In this document: one piece after another, positions 42,817-51,713 of the stretch | Layout of the letters: every line of letters starts with the position of its first letter | How positions within the stretch are numbered: position 1 is the first letter of the stretch | Source: Geomonas paludis | GTDB taxonomy: Bacteria; Desulfobacterota; Desulfuromonadia; Geobacterales; Geobacteraceae | Reading direction: 5' to 3' | Assembly (NCBI RefSeq): GCF_014193585.1 | Contig: NZ_BLXY01000001.1 | Coordinates: 1,297,033 to 1,361,032, forward strand | DNA: 64,000 nt | Program-made: the position numbers and the translations under genes | The notes under the pieces: generated by a model | Seen by the model: only the letters and a program-made list of their open reading frames with translations | Told to the model about the DNA's origin: nothing | Database searches by the model: none

Positions 42817-43002
42817 TTACATGGTGCGCCCCTTGCGACCGGAGTGGATCTTGCCATGGTGGGTGATGACATGGACGTTGTGGTTGGGCTCGCGCCGCAT
42901 CATCATCTCGTGCTTGGGAGGCACCATGGCCTTGCTTGTCTTCCTTTCACGCTCCATCATGACCTTCATCTTCGGTGTCATAGGCACTTTCGTATCTCTC
43001 AT
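42817..43002 (-). CDS. Small basic Met/His-rich protein
   Basis: 61 residues from ATG 43002, with AAGGAGGTG eight bases upstream and a terminator 34 bp after the stop. Sequence: MRDTKVPMTPKMKVMMERER, then PPKHEMMMRREPNHNVHVIT. Twenty-odd basic residues and ten Met. No family is recognised. The signals make it a real gene; a nucleic-acid-binding or metal-binding role is conceivable. Confidence 0.6.
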   Translation of the reverse strand: MRDTKVPMTPKMKVMMERERKTSKAMVPPKHEMMMRREPNHNVHVITHHGKIHSGRKGRTM

Positions 43003-43167
43003 AGCCGACACCTCCTTTCTCTCTGGTTGTAAGTATATCACTCCGAGGCTGCAACTCCCATAGTCATAGCGAGGCCGATTGCATCTTTCTTATTGAAAGA
43101 TCTGCTTTCCGCGCCATAATTGTGCACTGGCTGCATGACATGAGAAACCGATGCAAGGAGGAAGAGT

Positions 43168-44064
43168 ATGAAGCGCAATCTGTTGTTTTGTCTCTCAGTG
43201 CTGGTGTGCTTCGCCCTGTCGGGGTGTGTTACGAGCGGTACCTATCAGAAGAAGGAGCTCGAGGCCCAGAACCTGGAGAAGAGCCTCCAGGAGCAGCGGG
43301 GACAGTACAACATCCTCTTGGGCGAGAACGACCAGCTCAAAAACGACATCAAGAGGCTGACCACGGAACTGGCCGCCATGACTGGCGAGAAGAACGCACT
43401 CATGGCGGACAAGAAGGGGCTGGAGGAGACGCTGAAGTCGACCTCGGACGCCAAGAACCAGAAGATCGGCGAGCTGAGCCAGAAGGTGGGGGACCTCAAC
43501 GTGAAGGTGGGAGACCTGACCCAGAAGTCGGCGGACCTGGAGGCGGAGAACAAGCGGCTCAAGGACGAGGTGGCCCGCCTGCAAAAGCAGAAGGAGGAAG
43601 TCCAGAAGACCAGCAAGACCTACGGCGACCTGCTGGAACAGATGAAGGGGGAGATCGCCAAGGGGCAGGTGACCATCTCGGAGCTGAAGGGGAAGCTCAC
43701 CGTGAACATGGTGGACTCGGTGCTCTTCGATTCCGGCAAGGCCGAGGTGAAGCCTGAAGGCCTGGTGGTGCTGCAGAAGGTGGTGGACATCCTGAAGACC
43801 GTGAAGGACAAGGCGGTTCGCATCGAGGGGCACACCGACAACGTGCAGATCGTCGGGCAGCTGGCCAAGCGCTACCCCACCAATTGGGAGCTTTCGGCGG
43901 CGCGCGCCATCAACGTGACCCGCTACCTGCAGCAGCAGGGACTCGACCCGGCGCTCTTGGGTGCGGTCGCCTACGGCGAGTTCAAGCCGGTGGCGCCCAA
44001 CGACACCGACGAGGGGCGGGCCAAGAACCGCAGGATCGAGATCGTACTGGTGGCAAAGGAATAA
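43168..44064 (+). CDS. OmpA-family lipoprotein with coiled-coil stalk
   Basis: AAGGAGGAAG precedes the ATG; 298 residues. The lipobox LSGC puts the mature Cys at residue 20. Residues 30-170 form a long heptad coiled coil (QKKELEAQNLEKSLQEQRGQ). The C-terminal OmpA/MotB domain has VNMVDSVLFDSGKAEVKPEG, IEGHTDNVQI and the peptidoglycan-binding GRAKNRRIEIVL. The protein probably links outer membrane to cell wall. Confidence 0.9.
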   Translation: MKRNLLFCLSVLVCFALSGCVTSGTYQKKELEAQNLEKSLQEQRGQYNILLGENDQLKNDIKRLTTELAAMTGEKNALMADKKGLEETLKSTSDAKNQKIGELSQKVGDLNVKVGDLTQKSADLEAENKRLKDEVARLQKQKEEVQKTSKTYGDLLEQMKGEIAKGQVTISELKGKLTVNMVDSVLFDSGKAEVKPEGLVVLQKVVDILKTVKDKAVRIEGHTDNVQIVGQLAKRYPTNWELSAARAINVTRYLQQQGLDPALLGAVAYGEFKPVAPNDTDEGRAKNRRIEIVLVAKE

Positions 44065-44069
44065 GCGCT

Positions 44070-44190
44070 CGCGCAAAGCCGCAAAGGCGCAAAAAAGGCG
44101 GACCCAAAAACAATCAGGGATGAAAGGGATGAAGGGGATGAACCACGACTTGGTTATATCCCTTTTATCCCCTTCATCCCTGTTTGCTTT
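44070..44190. repeat. CGCAAAG and TATCCC intergenic repeats
   Basis: CGCAAAGCCGCAAAGGCGCA (44073-44092) then a GGGATGAAAGGGATGAAGGG / CCCTTTTATCCCCTTCATCC inverted pair (44116-44181), whose arms could form a hairpin between the OmpA and diguanylate cyclase genes. Confidence 0.7.
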
Positions 44191-44191
44191 G

Positions 44192-45148
44192 TTACTGCGA
44201 CACTCTGTTGCGGCCGAGGGCCTTGGCGCGGTAGAGGGCGGCGTCGGCGGCGGCGATCACGTCGTCGACACCATGGCCGCTACTGACACCGGCCACGCCG
44301 ATGGAAACGGTGACCGGCGCAAGCGGAGCGGGGGAGTGCGGGATCGGCGTGGCTGCGACGGCCTCGCGCAACCTCTCGGCAATTTCGAGGGCCTGCCCCA
44401 CCACCACCCCGGGTACGGCAACGAAAAACTCGTCACCGCCGTAGCGCGCGGTAAGGACGGTGGGCCTCAGGTTGTCCAGGATGGTCTGGGCCACGGTGTG
44501 GATGGCCCGGTCGCCGCACAGGTGCCCGTAGCTGTCGTCGAACTCCTTGAAGTTGTCGATGTCGATCATCATCACGGCCAAGGGCGTGCCGCTGCGTATG
44601 CTGCGGGTGACCATCCGCCCCAGCATGTCGTTCAGCCAGTACCGGTTGTGCATGCCGGTCAGGGCGTCGACGGTGCCGTAACAGTGAAAGGAACGCTCCC
44701 TCAGCATCTGCTCGGTGATGGTGCGGTCCGCCTGGCGCACCCGGCCCGACAGGATGGTAAGGAGGTTGCAGGCGGCGGCGTGGGACACGGTGGCGAGACT
44801 CCAGACCAGCTCCCGCGGCATCACCATGACCCGGCCGGGCTCGTCGACGACCACGTAAGCGGAAGTAGGCTTCCCGTCCAGCACCGAGAGCTCGCCGGCC
44901 ACTTCTCCCGGCTCCAGGGTGGCCACCGGGTCGGAATCGAGGTCTTTCAGGTGCACGCGCAGCCGCCCCGCGAGCAGGATGAAGAGCTCGTGGTTGACGC
45001 TCTCCGGCCTCAGCAGGATCTCCCCGGAGGCAATTTCCCTTAAGTCGCAGCTGTCGACGATGCCCTGGAGCGACTCCCGGGTGACATCGCGAAACAGCTG
45101 GACTCTCTCTAGAGGGAGCTCACCCAAAACCTGCATCATCTTGGACAT
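44192..45148 (-). CDS. Diguanylate cyclase with N-terminal cyclic-nucleotide-binding domain
   Basis: ATG 45148 follows GGAGG; 318 residues. Residues 10-125 form a cNMP-binding (CRP-like) domain (ASGEILLRPESVNHELFILL, LEPGEVAGELSVLDGKPTSA). Residues 155-318 form a GGDEF domain with MIDIDNFKEFDDSYGH and an intact ARYGGDEFF active site. The product would be c-di-GMP. The RxxD product-inhibition site is not present before GGDEF. The CNB domain points to a ligand-gated, soluble enzyme. Confidence 0.9.
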   Translation of the reverse strand: MSKMMQVLGELPLERVQLFRDVTRESLQGIVDSCDLREIASGEILLRPESVNHELFILLAGRLRVHLKDLDSDPVATLEPGEVAGELSVLDGKPTSAYVVVDEPGRVMVMPRELVWSLATVSHAAACNLLTILSGRVRQADRTITEQMLRERSFHCYGTVDALTGMHNRYWLNDMLGRMVTRSIRSGTPLAVMMIDIDNFKEFDDSYGHLCGDRAIHTVAQTILDNLRPTVLTARYGGDEFFVAVPGVVVGQALEIAERLREAVAATPIPHSPAPLAPVTVSIGVAGVSSGHGVDDVIAAADAALYRAKALGRNRVSQ

Positions 45149-45239
45149 GCAGAACCTCCGACGTTACTGTCACAGGCACCCCTGTTACAGGCGGGGCCCG
45201 CTCTCTTGATTGTACAGCACAAAATGCATAAAGCATCAA

Positions 45240-45512
45240 CGCAGAGGGCACATCAAAAGCTAAACACAGAGGTCACGGAGGTCCACTGAGGACACAGAGA
45301 ACAACTTACAGGCTGGTATGTAACGCAAAGCCGCAAAGGCGCAAGGAACGACAAAGGCTCGATCGATTCGGGAACCCACAGGAAGCATGAACACAGAGGA
45401 CACGGAGGCCCATTGAGGACACAGAGAAAACATCTCCGGGATTAACCCCAAAGATTGTCTTTTCTCTGTGCCCGCACTGGCTTTTCCTCCGTGTCCTCTG
45501 TGTTCCGTCTTT
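45240..45512. repeat. CACAGAGGACACGGAGG repeats plus CGCAAAG repeat
   Basis: Several interleaved copies of ACACAGAGGnCACGGAGG and GAGGACACAGAGAA (45240-45300, 45389-45430), an inverted form CTCCGTGTCCTCTGTGTT (45487-45504) and AACGCAAAGCCGCAAAGGCG (45321-45340). No gene. Confidence 0.8.
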
Positions 45513-45517
45513 TGGTC

Positions 45518-46912
45518 TTAACGGATCTCGAAGATGCGCACCATGCCTGGCTTGAGCCGCACCTGGCTCAGCACCCGGCCGTCGAAGGAGGTGAAGGGCA
45601 TGGGGGTACCGTCCAGGGAATATTCGGTGACCGTGGTGCCGGGACGCGTCCTGATGCGCAGGGTGGGGCTCCCCTTCTTGTCCCAGACCAGGAGCACCTG
45701 CCGCCCGTCGGGGCGCACGAACAGGTGCTGGTACAACTCGCCCCTGCTTCCTTCCGACACCTCCACGCCGAGTTGGGCATCGGCGACGGTGAGGTTGCCG
45801 ACGTTGAGCAGGGCGAGCAGGCGCTTCACGGTGTGGAAGGCGAGCTTCTTGCGGCGGTCGGCCTTGAGCAGCCCCAGGTAGTAGTTTTCGCTCTCGCCGA
45901 TCACCTTGGTCTGCGGCTGACGGTCCCGGATCTGGTAAATGCCCAGGTGCTCCACCCGGGGATCGGCCAGGAAGGTGGCGAAGGCCCTGGCCCACCAGTT
46001 GGCCTGATCCAGTTCGCTCTTGCCGGGCGGGGTGGCGTAGCCGACTTCGTTCAGCCAGATCGGCTTGCCCGAACAGGCGCGGTCCACAACCGGAAGGAAC
46101 TCCCGGCGAAAGAATCCCGGGCGCCCCTGGTCCAGGTAGTTCTCCACGGTGACCTCCTTCGGGGTCCAGGTTTCCGGGTAGGCGTGGATGGGGATCACGT
46201 CGAACCTGCCGGCGTTGCCGTAGGTGGTGCAGGCCTGCCGCACCCACTCCGCATCAGGCCAGACCATCCCCCCCATGATGATCAGCTTCAGGGGGGCCGT
46301 CTTCCGTATTACCTCCGATGCGACCCGCAGGACCTGGTTGTAGTCCGCGGCGGTGCCGTCCCACCACTGCTTCACGTTCTCCTCGTTGTACACCTCGTAC
46401 GATTCGATGTTCCGGTACGGCTTCAACTCGGTCACGGTCCTGGACACGAACCGCCGCCAGTCCTCGATGTGCCGGGGGGGATCGTTCCACTCCACCCGGT
46501 CCGTGCCCCCGCCGCGGGCCGCCCACTCCGGCGTGTAGGCGAGGTAGGGCTGGAGCATTATGCCCTCTTTGGCGGCCAGGTCCAGGAAGCGGTGCAGCCA
46601 GGTGTAGTCGAAGCGCCCCCGCTGCGGTTCGTAATCGATCCAGCTGAAACTTCCGCGCCAGGTATTCACACCCAGCTCCTTCATGATCTGGAAGTCGCTG
46701 GCAACCTCTTGCAAGCTCTCCCCCTTGGGGTAGTCCTGCAAGATCGCGAACGAGATCCGTTTGGTGATGGCGGAAGCGGGGCTCGGGCCACGGAACGCAG
46801 CCGAGCCCGGGGCGGGGCCGGCCGGCTCCTGTGCCGGAGCGTCGGGGGGGGCAGTGACGAGGGTAAGTGTCAGCAGCACCAGCGGGAGCAGGAACCGGGG
46901 CATTCTCTTCAC
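45518..46912 (-). CDS. Secreted clan GH-A glycoside hydrolase
   Basis: The GTG 46912 start has AAGGAGG six bases upstream; the frame is open further but unsupported. 464 residues with a signal peptide (MPRFLLPLVLLTLTLVTAPP). A TIM-barrel is implied by WRGSFSWIDYEPQRGRFDYT, the acid/base Asn-Glu pair in EVYNEEN (E177) and the nucleophile in IWLNEVGYAT (E289), 112 residues apart as in retaining GH5/GH39-type enzymes. The C-terminus has an all-beta domain (GTTVTEYSLDGTPMPF). Substrate is not evident; beta-xyloside or glucan-type targets are usual. Confidence 0.8.
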   Translation of the reverse strand: MKRMPRFLLPLVLLTLTLVTAPPDAPAQEPAGPAPGSAAFRGPSPASAITKRISFAILQDYPKGESLQEVASDFQIMKELGVNTWRGSFSWIDYEPQRGRFDYTWLHRFLDLAAKEGIMLQPYLAYTPEWAARGGGTDRVEWNDPPRHIEDWRRFVSRTVTELKPYRNIESYEVYNEENVKQWWDGTAADYNQVLRVASEVIRKTAPLKLIIMGGMVWPDAEWVRQACTTYGNAGRFDVIPIHAYPETWTPKEVTVENYLDQGRPGFFRREFLPVVDRACSGKPIWLNEVGYATPPGKSELDQANWWARAFATFLADPRVEHLGIYQIRDRQPQTKVIGESENYYLGLLKADRRKKLAFHTVKRLLALLNVGNLTVADAQLGVEVSEGSRGELYQHLFVRPDGRQVLLVWDKKGSPTLRIRTRPGTTVTEYSLDGTPMPFTSFDGRVLSQVRLKPGMVRIFEIR

Positions 46913-47071
46913 TGGAGACCTCCTTGGGTGGAAAGATTGGAGGATTATAACAAAAACATCCGCCTGTCCATTGAAGAGGCGGCCTTTATGTGACAACTGT
47001 CACTTCCTTTTTGGCCGGATCTCTCTACTTTCATGGGGAGCAACAACCACTTCCATCCACACGAGGCCCCG

Positions 47072-48850
47072 ATGTTTTCAGCTTTAGCCGCGTTGGCCGG
47101 CATGGACGGCAGGAAGGTCCAGCAGGCACGGCGCGCCCTTTCTTTCATCGCACCGCACCGTAAAACCATTTCCGTGATCCTGGTACTCATGCTGCTGGTG
47201 GCCGCACTCGGCGCACTGGAGCCACTGATCTACAAGCTGGTCTTCGACCGGTTGGGGAGCAACACCGGCTTCGCCCGCCTTTTGATGGCAGTGGGCGCCA
47301 TCGTGGCCGCCGCACTGGTCAAGGAGGCGCTGAACGGGCTCAGCAACTGGCTCAGCTGGAAGGTCCGGCTGTCGGTGAACTACAAGCTCCTCGACGTGAC
47401 CACGGCCAGGCTCCACTCCCTGCCGCTTTCCTACCACCGTGAAGAGACCGTGGGGGGGCTGATGACCAGGCTGAACCATGGCATCAACGGGTTCGTGACC
47501 GGTATCTCCGACCTCGCTTTCAACATCCTCCCCGGGCTCATCTACCTCTCCATCTCGGTGGTGGTCATGTTCCGTCTCGACTGGCGTCTCTCCCTGCTGG
47601 TGGTGTTCTTCGCCCCGCTGCCGGCGATGATCGGGGTGGCCGCCTCCCACGAGCAGACCGCCCGGGAGAGTTCGCTGCTCTACCGCTGGGGCGTCATCTT
47701 CTCCCGGTTCAACGAGGTGCTCTCCGGCATCGTCACGGTGAAGAGTTTCGCCATGGAGGAAGCGGAGCGCAGGCGTTTTATGGGGGACGTGGCGCAGGCG
47801 CACGGCATCGTCAGGAAAGGGGTGCTGACCGACACCCGGATCGGCGCGGCGCAGAACCTGGTGGTGATGCTGGCCAAATCGGCATCGATCGGCCTTGCCA
47901 TCTACCTGATTCAGCGCGGTGAGACCACGGTGGGGACCCTGATGGCGTTTCTGGGGTACCAGGGGGGGATCTTCGGACCGGTGAACAGCCTTACCGGCGT
48001 TTACCAGACCCTCAGGAAGGCGGGCATTTCCTTCGATATCGTGTTCTCCATCCTCGATGCGGAGGACCGGCTGCGGGACGCCCCGCACGCGCTGCCGCTG
48101 CACGACGTCAAGGGAGAGGTTGTCTTTTCCCAGGTAAGCTTCGGCTACAACGAGGAGCGGCGGGTCTTAAACGGCATCGACCTGCACGTGCAGCCGGGGC
48201 AGACCATCGCCATCGTCGGTCCCAGCGGCTCGGGCAAGACCACGCTGATCTCGCTGCTGCAGCGCTTCTACGACCCGACCACCGGCTGCATCAAACTCGA
48301 CGGCAACGACCTGAGGGAGTTGCAGCAGCGCTCCCTGCGGCGGCAGATCGGGGTGGTGCTGCAGGACGCCCTGGTCTTCAACGACACCATCCGCAACAAC
48401 ATCGCCTACGGCAGGCCCGACGCCACTGACGCCGAGATCGAGGACGCAGCCCGGGCCGCCAACGCCCACGGCTTCATCGGCAACCTGCCGGGCGGGTACG
48501 ACTTCGTCGTGGGGGAGCGGGGCTGCCGCATTTCTGTGGGTGAACGCCAGCGCATCAGCATCGCGCGCGCCCTCTTGAAGAACCCTTCCCTGTTGATCCT
48601 GGACGAGGCGACTTCAGCCTTGGACGCGGAGTCGGAGGTGCTGGTGCAGGAGGCGCTGGACCGGCTGGTGCAGGGACGCACCAGCTTCATCATCGCCCAC
48701 CGCCTCTCCACGGTGGTCGGCGCCCACAGGATCCTGGTGCTGAAGGACGGCGAAATCATCGAGTCGGACAGCCACGAGTCGCTCATGGAGCAGGACGGCT
48801 ACTACGCCTCGCTGGTCAGGTGCCAGTCGCGGGGGCTGCTGCCGGCGTAA
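47072..48850 (+). CDS. ABC transporter, fused permease/ATPase (MsbA/Atm1-like)
   Basis: ATG 47072 has GAGG five bases upstream. 592 residues. Six membrane segments are followed by an ATPase with Walker A GPSGSGKTT, a Q loop (VVLQDAL), signature ISVGERQ (variant of LSGGQ), Walker B LLILDEATSALD and the His switch in AHRLS. Forms a homodimeric exporter. MsbA-type, peptide or heme exporters are alternatives; the signature change is notable. Confidence 0.88.
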   Translation: MFSALAALAGMDGRKVQQARRALSFIAPHRKTISVILVLMLLVAALGALEPLIYKLVFDRLGSNTGFARLLMAVGAIVAAALVKEALNGLSNWLSWKVRLSVNYKLLDVTTARLHSLPLSYHREETVGGLMTRLNHGINGFVTGISDLAFNILPGLIYLSISVVVMFRLDWRLSLLVVFFAPLPAMIGVAASHEQTARESSLLYRWGVIFSRFNEVLSGIVTVKSFAMEEAERRRFMGDVAQAHGIVRKGVLTDTRIGAAQNLVVMLAKSASIGLAIYLIQRGETTVGTLMAFLGYQGGIFGPVNSLTGVYQTLRKAGISFDIVFSILDAEDRLRDAPHALPLHDVKGEVVFSQVSFGYNEERRVLNGIDLHVQPGQTIAIVGPSGSGKTTLISLLQRFYDPTTGCIKLDGNDLRELQQRSLRRQIGVVLQDALVFNDTIRNNIAYGRPDATDAEIEDAARAANAHGFIGNLPGGYDFVVGERGCRISVGERQRISIARALLKNPSLLILDEATSALDAESEVLVQEALDRLVQGRTSFIIAHRLSTVVGAHRILVLKDGEIIESDSHESLMEQDGYYASLVRCQSRGLLPA

Positions 48851-48852
48851 AA

Positions 48853-49115
48853 GCCCATCACAGAGGACACCGAGAAAATTAAAGGCTGGTATTAACGCAA
48901 AGCCGCAAAGGCGCAAAGAACGGCAAAAGGCTCGGGGAAACCTCGGGCCTTTTTGTTCAACCCTCACCACAGAGGACACGGAGGTACACAGAGGGCACAG
49001 AGGGCACAGAGGGCACAGATGGCACAGAGGGCACAGAGGAACGGTTTGAGGGGAGAAACAAAACATTCTGGTACTCTGTGTCCGCCGTGTCTTTTCCTTC
49101 GTGTCCTCTGTGTTT
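48853..49115. repeat. CACAGAGGACACGGAGG / CGCAAAG repeats
   Basis: ACAGAGGACACCGAGAA (48859-), TTAACGCAAAGCCGCAAAGG (48893-48912), a pure GGCACAGA(G/T) run at 48993-49040 (nine-base units), and inverted TCCTTCGTGTCCTCTGTGTT (49095-49114). No gene. Confidence 0.8.
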
Positions 49116-49197
49116 CGCTTTTCTGGTTTTGATGTCGGCCTGGGAGGTGGTACAACTTAAGGGTGATTGTTAACGCGGGAAGGGAAGGAGCTTCATT

Positions 49198-50244
49198 ATG
49201 ACGACGCCTGCGGAAACCTCGTTCCTGCATACCCTGTCGCTGGGCGACGACCTGGCGCTGCGGCGCCGCTTCATGGTGGTGGACGAGGACTTGTTAGGGA
49301 ACCTGCGCTTCGGACTGCTCCTGGAGATCCTGGATAAGGTGGCGGAGGAGACTGCACTGCGCTATGTGAACCGGTTCTACCCGGACGCGCGGGTGGTGAC
49401 GGCCGCCATTGACAACATCATCGTGCGCCACGTGGCGGATGTGACGCGGGATATCGTGTGCGAGGCGCGCATCAACCAGGTGGGGAGGTCGTCGCTGGTA
49501 ATCGGGATTCGCGTGGAGCAGCCGGGTGAGCCGGCCAACCATGTCGCCTCCTGCTACTTCACCATGGTGGCGCGGTCAGGCATGGGGGAGGGGGCGGTGA
49601 GCGTGGCCCTGCCGCCGCTCGAATACGCGACGGAGCGGGAACAGGCACGGGCGAGAAAGGCCGTGGCGCGCCGGGAGGAGTACCGGCAGCAGCAGGCGCT
49701 CATGTCAGGGCCACCGAGCTCGGAGGAGTACCGGATGCTGGCCGCGCTGCACAAGGCACAGGACGAGCCGGATTTCCAAGGGCTTTTGGCGGGGCGTGTC
49801 GTGACGGATTCCTGGGAGAGGATGTACCCGGAGTTCGAGAATGTGCCGCAGAAGATCTTCGGCGGGTACCTGGTACGCAAGGCGTACGAACTTTCTTCGA
49901 TCTGCTCGGAGCTGGTAGCGCCGGACCGGTCGGTCATGGCGGCGGTGAACCGCATCAACTTTTTCCACCCGGTGCGCATGGGGGACAAACTGCACTATAC
50001 CAGCCGCGTGGTGTTCACCTGCGGCAGCTACATCTGCGTTGAGGCCAATATCGAGCGCATCAGCCGCGACCGCACCAGCAAGGCGCTATCCAACTCCTGC
50101 CTCTTCACCTTCGTCAATGTGGACCAGGATCTGGTGCACCGGCCGGTGCCGGCGGTCTACCCGACCACCTACGCCGAGGATGCCAGGTACCTGGAGGCCG
50201 AGCGGAGCTTCAAGGCGCTTTCCGAGCATATCCACCTTATTTAA
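49198..50244 (+). CDS. Double hotdog acyl-CoA thioesterase
   Basis: GGAAGGAG precedes the ATG; 348 residues made of two hotdog domains. The first has LRFGLLLEILDKVAEETALR with the Asp/Glu of the fold; the second has IFGGYLVRKAYELSSICSEL and VMAAVNRINFFHPVRMGDKL. It resembles the brown-fat-inducible/ACOT9 type of thioesterase. Predicted to hydrolyse acyl-CoA to free acid plus CoA in the cytosol. Flanked by repeats, so probably monocistronic. Confidence 0.82.
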   Translation: MTTPAETSFLHTLSLGDDLALRRRFMVVDEDLLGNLRFGLLLEILDKVAEETALRYVNRFYPDARVVTAAIDNIIVRHVADVTRDIVCEARINQVGRSSLVIGIRVEQPGEPANHVASCYFTMVARSGMGEGAVSVALPPLEYATEREQARARKAVARREEYRQQQALMSGPPSSEEYRMLAALHKAQDEPDFQGLLAGRVVTDSWERMYPEFENVPQKIFGGYLVRKAYELSSICSELVAPDRSVMAAVNRINFFHPVRMGDKLHYTSRVVFTCGSYICVEANIERISRDRTSKALSNSCLFTFVNVDQDLVHRPVPAVYPTTYAEDARYLEAERSFKALSEHIHLI

Positions 50245-50320
50245 ATGGACGTTCAACGTTCTACGTTCTACGTTCTACGGCGCCCAGGGGTGACGGAAAG
50301 ACCCTCGCCTGTGGCTTGCG

Positions 50321-50354
50321 AAAGGGGACAGGCACCTGCGGAGCCAGTCCCCTC
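50321..50354. repeat. REP-like hairpin
   Basis: AAAGGGGACAGGCACC then GGAGCCAGTCCCCT; same family as 21873-21982. Confidence 0.8.
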
Positions 50355-50375
50355 GGTCATTCCGTCTTTGTTTTA

Positions 50376-50435
50376 TCAGATTTTCTCCGAGCCTTCGCGC
50401 CGAGCGCTATGGCCCGCAAGCGTGGCCGATGGTTT
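50376..50435 (+). repeat. CTCAGA-family repeat, long variant
   Basis: ATCAGATTTTCTCCGAGCC then CGCTATGGCCCGCAAGCGTG and GCCGATGGTTT. It has an internal insertion compared with 14016-14060. The same long form occurs inverted at 51714-51795. Confidence 0.75.
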
Positions 50436-50693
50436 ACCGTAGCAGAGGGGAGCGGCTGCGCAGTTGGCGCACATCGAGGGGATGCCACGGGCTGACGCGA
50501 TCTGCATCGCACGCTCCTGCACCTCTCCGGAAACCCCTTCCGAGCCTATCACCAGGGCGTCCACCCCTTCCATATCTTCCAAACTGGTAACCAGCGCGGG
50601 ATGCACCATGCGCAGGTCGAACCCCGCCCGTGCGGCGGCCGTCATCCAGTCCCATCCTACCGTCTTCTCATTGCCCACAACCGCTATGCACAT
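50376..50693 (-). CDS. Hypothetical protein whose C-terminus is encoded by a repeat
   Basis: ATG 50693 (MCIAVVGNEKTVGWDWMTAA) follows AGGGGGC. ~105 residues; a Rossmann-like start then VDALVIGSEGVSGEVQE and CANCAAAPLCYGKP with three Cys. The last ~18 residues (SATLAGHSARREGSEKI) are read from an intergenic repeat, which also supplies the stop. The original end of the gene has probably been replaced. No family recognised. Confidence 0.55.
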   Translation of the reverse strand: MCIAVVGNEKTVGWDWMTAAARAGFDLRMVHPALVTSLEDMEGVDALVIGSEGVSGEVQERAMQIASARGIPSMCANCAAAPLCYGKPSATLAGHSARREGSEKI

Positions 50694-50817
50694 ACTGCCC
50701 CCTGCTGGAACGGGCAACCCGTTTTCGAGACACCTCGTTGGAAAGTGAATGTTATTTTCAATAGCACTGCCCGACGGTGGTTGTCAATAAGAAAACCGGT
50801 GCCGGGGGGCGCGATGG

Positions 50818-50958
50818 TCAGGGGGGGAGGAATGGGAGGAATGGGAGGAATGGGAGGCGGAGGAGAGAAGGGGGACTAGAGCGACGAGAGCGACGAGAGC
50901 GACGAGAGAGGGCAGGGGCAGGGGGCAGGGGGCAGGGGGCAGGGGGCAGGGGGCGCGG
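50818..50958. repeat. Three adjacent simple tandem repeats
   Basis: (GGGAGGAAT)n at 50824-50852, (GAGCGACGA)n at 50879-50908 and (GGGGGCA)n at 50912-50957, i.e. 9-, 9- and 7-bp units one after another. The G-rich strand is all on the plus side. Confidence 0.85.
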
Positions 50959-51265
50959 TTTGCAACTTTGCAAAGACGCTTTTTGCGCTTGCGCGAAATA
51001 GCGGGGGGTGGGAACTGTTTCGAACCCGGTGATGCCTCCTTAGCAAAATCTCCTGTGGAAAACTTAAGGGGGAATCGGAACACCTCGTTGTGTTAAAGTG
51101 GCGCATCTTGCGACATTTTTGAGCATGGGGCGCTGCGATGTGTGCGCCTGCGACAAGGACTGTCGCGCATTTCGGGTGTGCCTGCTGCATTGGTATACAT
51201 CATGCTATTTGACGGAGCATACCACTTACCACTGCTTTAGTGACGGAGCAGAATCGAGGGCGGAG

Positions 51266-51697
51266 ATGGACACATACACGATCGATGTCGAACTGGAACA
51301 CTACTATGGCGACCGCATGGCTACCAGCAGCAGGGAAGCCTGCCGCCGTTTCTACCTGCGCGCCGTATCGCGCTGCAACGGCGCGGAACTGGAGCGCTAC
51401 CTCAAGCTGGTCAAGGCGCACGCGTCGGTGTACTCATCGGTGCACCACATGTTTCGCTCTCCGTTCAAGCACGTCGAACTGCCGCTTTTGCTGACGAGCC
51501 TCGTGCTCCTGGTCTCCAGCCTGGTCATGGTCTTTTCCGGTGAAACCAGCGCCCTGATCGCAGGGGGGACCTCGGCGGGGTTGATCGGCGTGCTGCAGTG
51601 CGTCCGGCAGCTGATCCGGAACTGGCAGCAGCACTCGGTACGCGAGGCGGTCTTCACCGAGTTCGCCGAGTTCCTGCAGCGGGAAACCCTGCAGTAA
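51266..51697 (+). CDS. Small membrane protein
   Basis: ATG 51266 (MDTYTIDVELEHYYGDRMAT) after GGGCGGAG. 143 residues. A cytosolic helical N-terminal half is followed by two hydrophobic stretches (VELPLLLTSLVLLVSSLVMVF and ALIAGGTSAGLIGVLQCV) and a short basic/acidic tail. I recognise no family. The hydrophobic pair looks like a hairpin anchor. Flanked on both sides by repeats. Confidence 0.6.
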   Translation: MDTYTIDVELEHYYGDRMATSSREACRRFYLRAVSRCNGAELERYLKLVKAHASVYSSVHHMFRSPFKHVELPLLLTSLVLLVSSLVMVFSGETSALIAGGTSAGLIGVLQCVRQLIRNWQQHSVREAVFTEFAEFLQRETLQ

Positions 51698-51713
51698 CCA
51701 AAACAAAAAAACC

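Noticed and set aside
48893-48925. c-di-GMP-I (GEMM) riboswitch, because of ACGCAAAGCC
   Set aside because: The string belongs to the dispersed CGCAAAG repeat family and the rest of the aptamer is missing.
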